A DNA stretch of 64,000 nt from Mucilaginibacter pankratovii (GTDB lineage: Bacteria; Bacteroidota; Bacteroidia; Sphingobacteriales; Sphingobacteriaceae): NCBI RefSeq assembly GCF_014773265.1, contig NZ_JACWMY010000001.1:248001-312000 (forward strand). The letters are read 5' to 3'. Positions 60,565 through 64,000 of the stretch are shown one piece after another (the stretch's first letter is position 1; every line of letters starts with the position of its first letter). Below the pieces are notes generated by a model that saw only the letters and a list, made by a program, of their open reading frames with translations, did no database searches and was not told where the DNA came from. The position numbers were made by a program, and so were the translations under genes.

Positions 60565-60626
60565 TAAAGGTCACGTTTTGGGCTGACTACGCTCAACTGT
60601 AATATACCCGCGCAGCGATAACTTTG
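60562..60626 (+). promoter_or_regulatory. Promoter of the lactate dehydrogenase-hemN genes with Crp/Fnr-like box
   Basis: Box TGATAAAGGTCA (60562-60573, centre 60567.5) overlaps the stop codon of the regulator gene. -7 element TAACTTTG (60619-60626) fits TAnnTTTG exactly and ends 58.5 bp from the centre, as at the kinase promoter. No good -33, consistent with activator dependence. Leader about 11 nt. Confidence 0.7.
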
Positions 60627-60644
60627 AAAAAATAAATATCGCGG

Positions 60645-61667
60645 ATGAAAGTAGTAGCCTATAGCATAAAACCATTTGAAAAGGAATTCCTTTCAAAAGC
60701 CAATCAAAAAAAACATGATATAACGCTCATCTCCAATCCGCTTAGCGCAGAAACAACCAGTTATGCAGAGGGTAAAGATGCCGTTGTTGTATTTATCAAT
60801 GATGATGTTTCGGCCGGTGTGATCGAACAACTTGCTGCATTGGGCATCAAATACATCGCCACCCGTTCCGCCGGGACAGACCACATCGACCGCGAGGCTG
60901 CAGGATCGCACGGTATTAAAATAGCCAACGTACCCCAATATTCGCCCGAAGCCATTGCAGAACACGCCGTTGCGCTCGCCTTCGCGCTAAACCGTAAACT
61001 TATCAAAGCCGACGAGCACAGTCACCACTTTAATTTTACCAACGAAGGCCTCATGGGCTTTAATTTTAACGGGAAAACGGTTGGCCTTATCGGCCTGGGA
61101 AATACGGGCCTTGCTGTTGCCGCCATCTTTAACGGACTTGGCTGCAAAGTGATTGGTTACGATCTCAATTTCCCCGAAGATAATAAACTGGTTGAGCATG
61201 TTTCACTGCCCTATCTATATGCCAATGCTGATATCATTTCGCTTCACCTGCCGCTTAATCCGGGCACTAAACATATTATTAACAAAAGCACCTTAACGCA
61301 GATGAAAGATGGTGTGATGCTGATAAACACCTCCCGGGGTGCGCTCATCAACACAACGGATGTGATAGAAGCCCTTCGCTCGGGCAAAGTTGGCTATTTG
61401 GGGTTGGATGTTTACGAGTTTGAAAAAGGCCTGTTTTTTGAAGACCATGAAAAGGACGAAATGAAGGACCAGGTGCTGGAAGAGCTGATGCGCTTTGGCA
61501 ATGTGCTGATAACCCCGCACCAGGCCTACCTAACCCGCGAAGCACTGCAGGGTATTGCCGATCAAACCATCAAAAACCTCGACCTGTGGCAGCAAAACAA
61601 ATGCGTTGGCAAAGCCTGCGTATGCGCTAAAAACTGCCAGGTGCCTACAATACTAAATCATAGCTAA
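60645..61667 (+). CDS. ldhA: D-lactate dehydrogenase-like 2-hydroxyacid dehydrogenase with Cys-rich tail
   Basis: A 340-residue D-isomer-specific 2-hydroxyacid dehydrogenase of the fermentative LdhA type. Visible are the NAD motif GLIGLGNTG, catalytic Arg in NTSRGALIN, Glu in DVYEFEKG and His in TPHQAYLT. It reduces pyruvate to D-lactate, regenerating NAD+ under oxygen limitation. An unusual tail has four cysteines in C-x4-C-x-C-x3-C order (KCVGKACVCAKNCQ), not needed for the fold. It is followed by hemN after 14 bp, so the two form one unit controlled by the upstream box. Confidence 0.9.
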   Translation: MKVVAYSIKPFEKEFLSKANQKKHDITLISNPLSAETTSYAEGKDAVVVFINDDVSAGVIEQLAALGIKYIATRSAGTDHIDREAAGSHGIKIANVPQYSPEAIAEHAVALAFALNRKLIKADEHSHHFNFTNEGLMGFNFNGKTVGLIGLGNTGLAVAAIFNGLGCKVIGYDLNFPEDNKLVEHVSLPYLYANADIISLHLPLNPGTKHIINKSTLTQMKDGVMLINTSRGALINTTDVIEALRSGKVGYLGLDVYEFEKGLFFEDHEKDEMKDQVLEELMRFGNVLITPHQAYLTREALQGIADQTIKNLDLWQQNKCVGKACVCAKNCQVPTILNHS

Positions 61668-61681
61668 TCAACCTGCCTGTT

Positions 61682-63043
61682 ATGGATAAAAGCCTCACTG
61701 CCAAGTATAATGTGGCCGCGCCGCGTTATACCAGCTACCCAACCATGCCCTACTGGGAGCTGGATACTTTCAGTCCGAACCAATGGATCCGGTCGGTAAA
61801 AACCTCTTTTAACGAAACAAATACAAAAGACGGCATCAGCCTTTACGTGCATTTGCCTTTTTGCGAAAGCCTTTGCACCTATTGCGGCTGCAATACACGC
61901 ATCACCAAAAACCACCGTGTAGAGGAGCCCTATATAAACGCGGTATTAAAAGAATGGCAGATGTACCGAACCATTATGGGCGATGTGCCGGCAATACGCG
62001 AACTGCACCTTGGTGGCGGCACGCCTACCTTCTTCAGTGCGGGGAACCTGCAAAAATTAATATCAGGCCTATTAGATTGGGTTAACATCCATCCGCAAGC
62101 TGAATTGAGTTTCGAGGCGCATCCGGGCAATACCACCGAAGCGCATCTACAAACGCTGTTCGACCTGGGTTTTCGCCGGCTTAGCCTGGGCATACAGGAT
62201 TTCGACCCGGCCGTACAGCTGATCATCAACCGGCACCAAACGTTGGAGCAGGTGCGGGATGTAACTCACATGGCCCGTAAAATAGGCTACACCTCGGTTA
62301 ATTACGACCTGATCTACGGCCTGCCGCTGCAAACTATGGATAGCCTGGTAAGCACCATGAATTTAGTTAGCGAGCTGGCGCCAGACAGGATAGCTTTTTA
62401 CAGTTACGCCCACGTACCCTGGATAAAACCCGGTCAGCGTAAATTTACCGAGGCCGACCTGCCGGATGCGCCAACTAAGGCAAAGCTTTACGAAATTGGC
62501 CGCAGCCTGTTAAAAAACTATGGTTACACCGAGGTAGGCATGGACCATTTTGCTTTGCCTAACGATGCTTTGGTTAAAGCCGGAACAGAGGGTACACTAC
62601 ACCGTAATTTTATGGGGTACACCCATCAGCACACACAGTTGATGATAGGGCTTGGCGTATCTGCCATCAGCGACAGTTGGTATGCCTTCGCTCAAAACCA
62701 AAAGAAACTGGAAGATTATATAAACGATATCGAACTGGGTATATTACCGGTATTTAAAGGGCACGTATTAACGACGGATGACCTGGTGATCCGCAAGCAC
62801 ATTCTCAACATCATGTGTACCGGCCAAACACTGTGGAACCACCATGCCGAGCCATGTGAAGCATTATTAATGGGCATAGAACGCCTGGAACCGCTTGCCA
62901 ACGATGGGCTGATAGAGCTGTGCTCCTGGGGGTTAAAGGTTACCGAAACAGGTAAACGCTTCCTGCGGAATATATGTATGGCGCTTGATACAAGGCTATA
63001 CCGCGATAAACCCTCCACCCAGCTATTCAGTATGGCCATATAA
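61682..63043 (+). CDS. hemN: Oxygen-independent coproporphyrinogen III oxidase
   Basis: A 453-residue radical-SAM enzyme. The true-HemN N-terminal segment PRYTSYPTMPYW is followed by the 4Fe-4S motif C-x3-C-x2-C (Cys61, Cys65, Cys68, with Cys70 next) in LPFCESLCTYCGC, the GGGTPTF SAM-binding motif, and HemN-type DHFALP. It converts coproporphyrinogen III to protoporphyrinogen IX without oxygen, in the cytoplasm. Its place 14 bp after the lactate dehydrogenase gene, behind an Fnr-like box, matches the known control of hemN by Fnr/FixK in other bacteria. Confidence 0.95.
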   Translation: MDKSLTAKYNVAAPRYTSYPTMPYWELDTFSPNQWIRSVKTSFNETNTKDGISLYVHLPFCESLCTYCGCNTRITKNHRVEEPYINAVLKEWQMYRTIMGDVPAIRELHLGGGTPTFFSAGNLQKLISGLLDWVNIHPQAELSFEAHPGNTTEAHLQTLFDLGFRRLSLGIQDFDPAVQLIINRHQTLEQVRDVTHMARKIGYTSVNYDLIYGLPLQTMDSLVSTMNLVSELAPDRIAFYSYAHVPWIKPGQRKFTEADLPDAPTKAKLYEIGRSLLKNYGYTEVGMDHFALPNDALVKAGTEGTLHRNFMGYTHQHTQLMIGLGVSAISDSWYAFAQNQKKLEDYINDIELGILPVFKGHVLTTDDLVIRKHILNIMCTGQTLWNHHAEPCEALLMGIERLEPLANDGLIELCSWGLKVTETGKRFLRNICMALDTRLYRDKPSTQLFSMAI

Positions 63044-63048
63044 CAACA

Positions 63049-63077
63049 AAAGGCTGCCCGTGTACCAGGCAGCCTTT
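63049..63077. terminator. Bidirectional terminator between hemN and alcohol dehydrogenase
   Basis: AAAGGCTGCC (63049-63058) pairs perfectly with GGCAGCCTTT (63068-63077) around a nine-base loop. T-runs lie on both sides in the appropriate orientation. Serves converging genes ending at 63043 and 63097. Confidence 0.9.
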
Positions 63078-63096
63078 CTACTTTATATATATTTAT

Positions 63097-64000
63097 TTAG
63101 GGGGTTGCTATCTGTAATACTATCCTTCCGGTAATATCGCCTTTCTTCATATCCTCAAATATCTTGTTTATATCTTCCAGCTTGGCGGTATGCACTGCTG
63201 CTTTCACTTTGCCTTCCGCTGCAAAGGCTATGGCTTCCTGCATATCCTTGCGCGTGCCCACTATGGAGCCGCGAATAGTGTAGCGGTTGAGCACGGTTTC
63301 AAAGATCTTAAGATCAAAGCTACCTTTAGGTAAACCGCAAAGCGCGATAGTGCCTTTACGCCTTAACATGGCCACGCCCTGCTCAAACGCGATGGGCGAT
63401 ACCGCGGTTACCAGCACACCATGCATTCCACCGGTTTGTGCCTTGATTTCCGCCGGATCGGCCGATTTTGCATTGAAAATAATATCGGCGCCAAGCTGTT
63501 TGGCCAGCGCCAGTTTATCATCGGCAATATCAATGGCAGCAACGTGCATACCCATTGCTTTGGCGTATTGCACAGCCAGGTGCCCTAAGCCGCCAACGCC
63601 CGAGATGGCCACCCATTCGCCGGGCTTCACCTCAGTTTCCTTAAGACCTTTATAAACAGTTACGCCTGCACAAATTATGGGCGCCATCTCTGCAAAGTTT
63701 ATTCCCTTGGGAAAGTGGGCGACATACCTCGAATCGGCCACTACATAATCGGCAAAACCGCCGTTAACGCTGTAACCACCGTTGGTTTGTTCTTCGCACA
63801 GGGTTTCCCAGCCGGTTATACAAAACTCACAACACCCGCAGGCGCTTGCCAACCAGGGCGCACCAACTATGTCACCTATCGTAGCGTTTTTCACACCTGC
63901 ACCCAAAGCTACTACGTAACCCACTGCCTCGTGCCCGGGTATCAACGGCAACTGCGGTTTTACGGGCCAGTCGCCGTTGGCGGCGTGCAGGTCGGTATGG
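63097..64000 (-). CDS. Zinc-dependent alcohol dehydrogenase, AdhP type (partial, N-terminus beyond window edge)
   Basis: A medium-chain dehydrogenase whose frame is open to the right edge: HTDLHAANGDWPVKPQ precedes the PLIPGHEAVGYV motif, so the start codon lies outside. Zinc residues of the catalytic site (His in GHEAVG) and the structural-zinc Cys cluster (ACGCCEFCITGWETLC) are present, as is the NAD motif GVGGLGHLAVQYA. AdhP enzymes interconvert ethanol or propanol and aldehydes, useful as a fermentative sink. Its promoter is outside the window, so membership of the box regulon cannot be tested here. Confidence 0.93.
   Translation of the reverse strand, partial: HTDLHAANGDWPVKPQLPLIPGHEAVGYVVALGAGVKNATIGDIVGAPWLASACGCCEFCITGWETLCEEQTNGGYSVNGGFADYVVADSRYVAHFPKGINFAEMAPIICAGVTVYKGLKETEVKPGEWVAISGVGGLGHLAVQYAKAMGMHVAAIDIADDKLALAKQLGADIIFNAKSADPAEIKAQTGGMHGVLVTAVSPIAFEQGVAMLRRKGTIALCGLPKGSFDLKIFETVLNRYTIRGSIVGTRKDMQEAIAFAAEGKVKAAVHTAKLEDINKIFEDMKKGDITGRIVLQIATP

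Noticed and set aside
60577..60580. TTTG after the box in the lactate dehydrogenase promoter as -33 element
   Set aside because: It is 38 bp from the TAACTTTG element, far beyond the 19-21 bp spacing; more likely part of the shared TTTTGGGCTGA block.

Overview
The window looks like chromosomal DNA of a Bacteroidota bacterium, most probably a Sphingobacteriaceae member close to Mucilaginibacter or Pedobacter. The evidence is three complete SusC/SusD pairs with their lipoproteins, an AraC-terminated hybrid two-component sensor, genes without Shine-Dalgarno sequences, promoters of the TTTG / TAnnTTTG type, and dispersed palindromic repeats of a kind familiar from this group. The family placement is inference from sequence style. 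I saw no rRNA, tRNA, CRISPR array, transposase or phage gene.

Region A (1-14.7 kb) is a polysaccharide utilisation locus (PUL) on the minus strand: SusC, SusD, two SusE-position lipoproteins and a secreted alpha/beta hydrolase cut by the left edge. Beside it is a catabolic operon for oxidative L-fucose-type sugar breakdown (short-chain dehydrogenase, L-fuconate-dehydratase-like enolase, sodium/solute symporter). A divergent AraC regulator faces it, and two direct half-sites one 21-bp step apart lie in front of the operon promoter.

Region B (15-33 kb) is a mannose-type glycan PUL. The plus strand carries SusC, SusD, a DUF3823 lipoprotein, a binding lipoprotein made of two tandem repeats, two tandem GH43 enzymes (one periplasmic, one lipoprotein), a DUF1080 protein and a GH99-like lipoprotein. 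The minus strand carries a second GH99-like enzyme between two dispersed repeats, a GH92 alpha-mannosidase, and a membrane-spanning regulator with a periplasmic propeller and a cytoplasmic SARP/BTAD-type DNA-binding part.

Region C (33-38.2 kb) is an uncharacterised divergent cluster: a secreted protein and a membrane protein on one side; a small soluble protein, a seven-helix membrane protein, a NarL-type kinase and its response regulator on the other.

Region D (38.2-54.8 kb) is a fructan PUL: a six-gene operon (SusC, SusD, DUF4960-type lipoprotein, GH32-like, canonical GH32, GH32-like), preceded by a fructokinase and a sugar-porter gene. The divergent hybrid sensor has a LacI-type periplasmic sugar-binding domain and is organised like the fructose sensor BT1754 of Bacteroides thetaiotaomicron.

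Region E (54.8-64 kb) is the most notable part and looks like a low-oxygen regulon. A soluble kinase has a FixL-type PAS domain in which the haem ligand, both propionate contacts and the oxygen-contacting arginine are all present at FixL spacing. Its gene overlaps that of a response regulator in which a receiver is fused directly to a Crp/Fnr domain, so FixJ and FixK are condensed into one protein. Around it lie D-lactate dehydrogenase, oxygen-independent HemN, a zinc alcohol dehydrogenase (cut by the right edge), a universal stress protein, an L,D-transpeptidase and a LOG-family protein. Five promoters here carry a 12-bp palindrome TGAY-N4-RTCA. Three have it 36.5 bp, and two exactly 58.5 bp, from the end of the candidate -7 element, which resembles class II and class I activator positions two helical turns apart.
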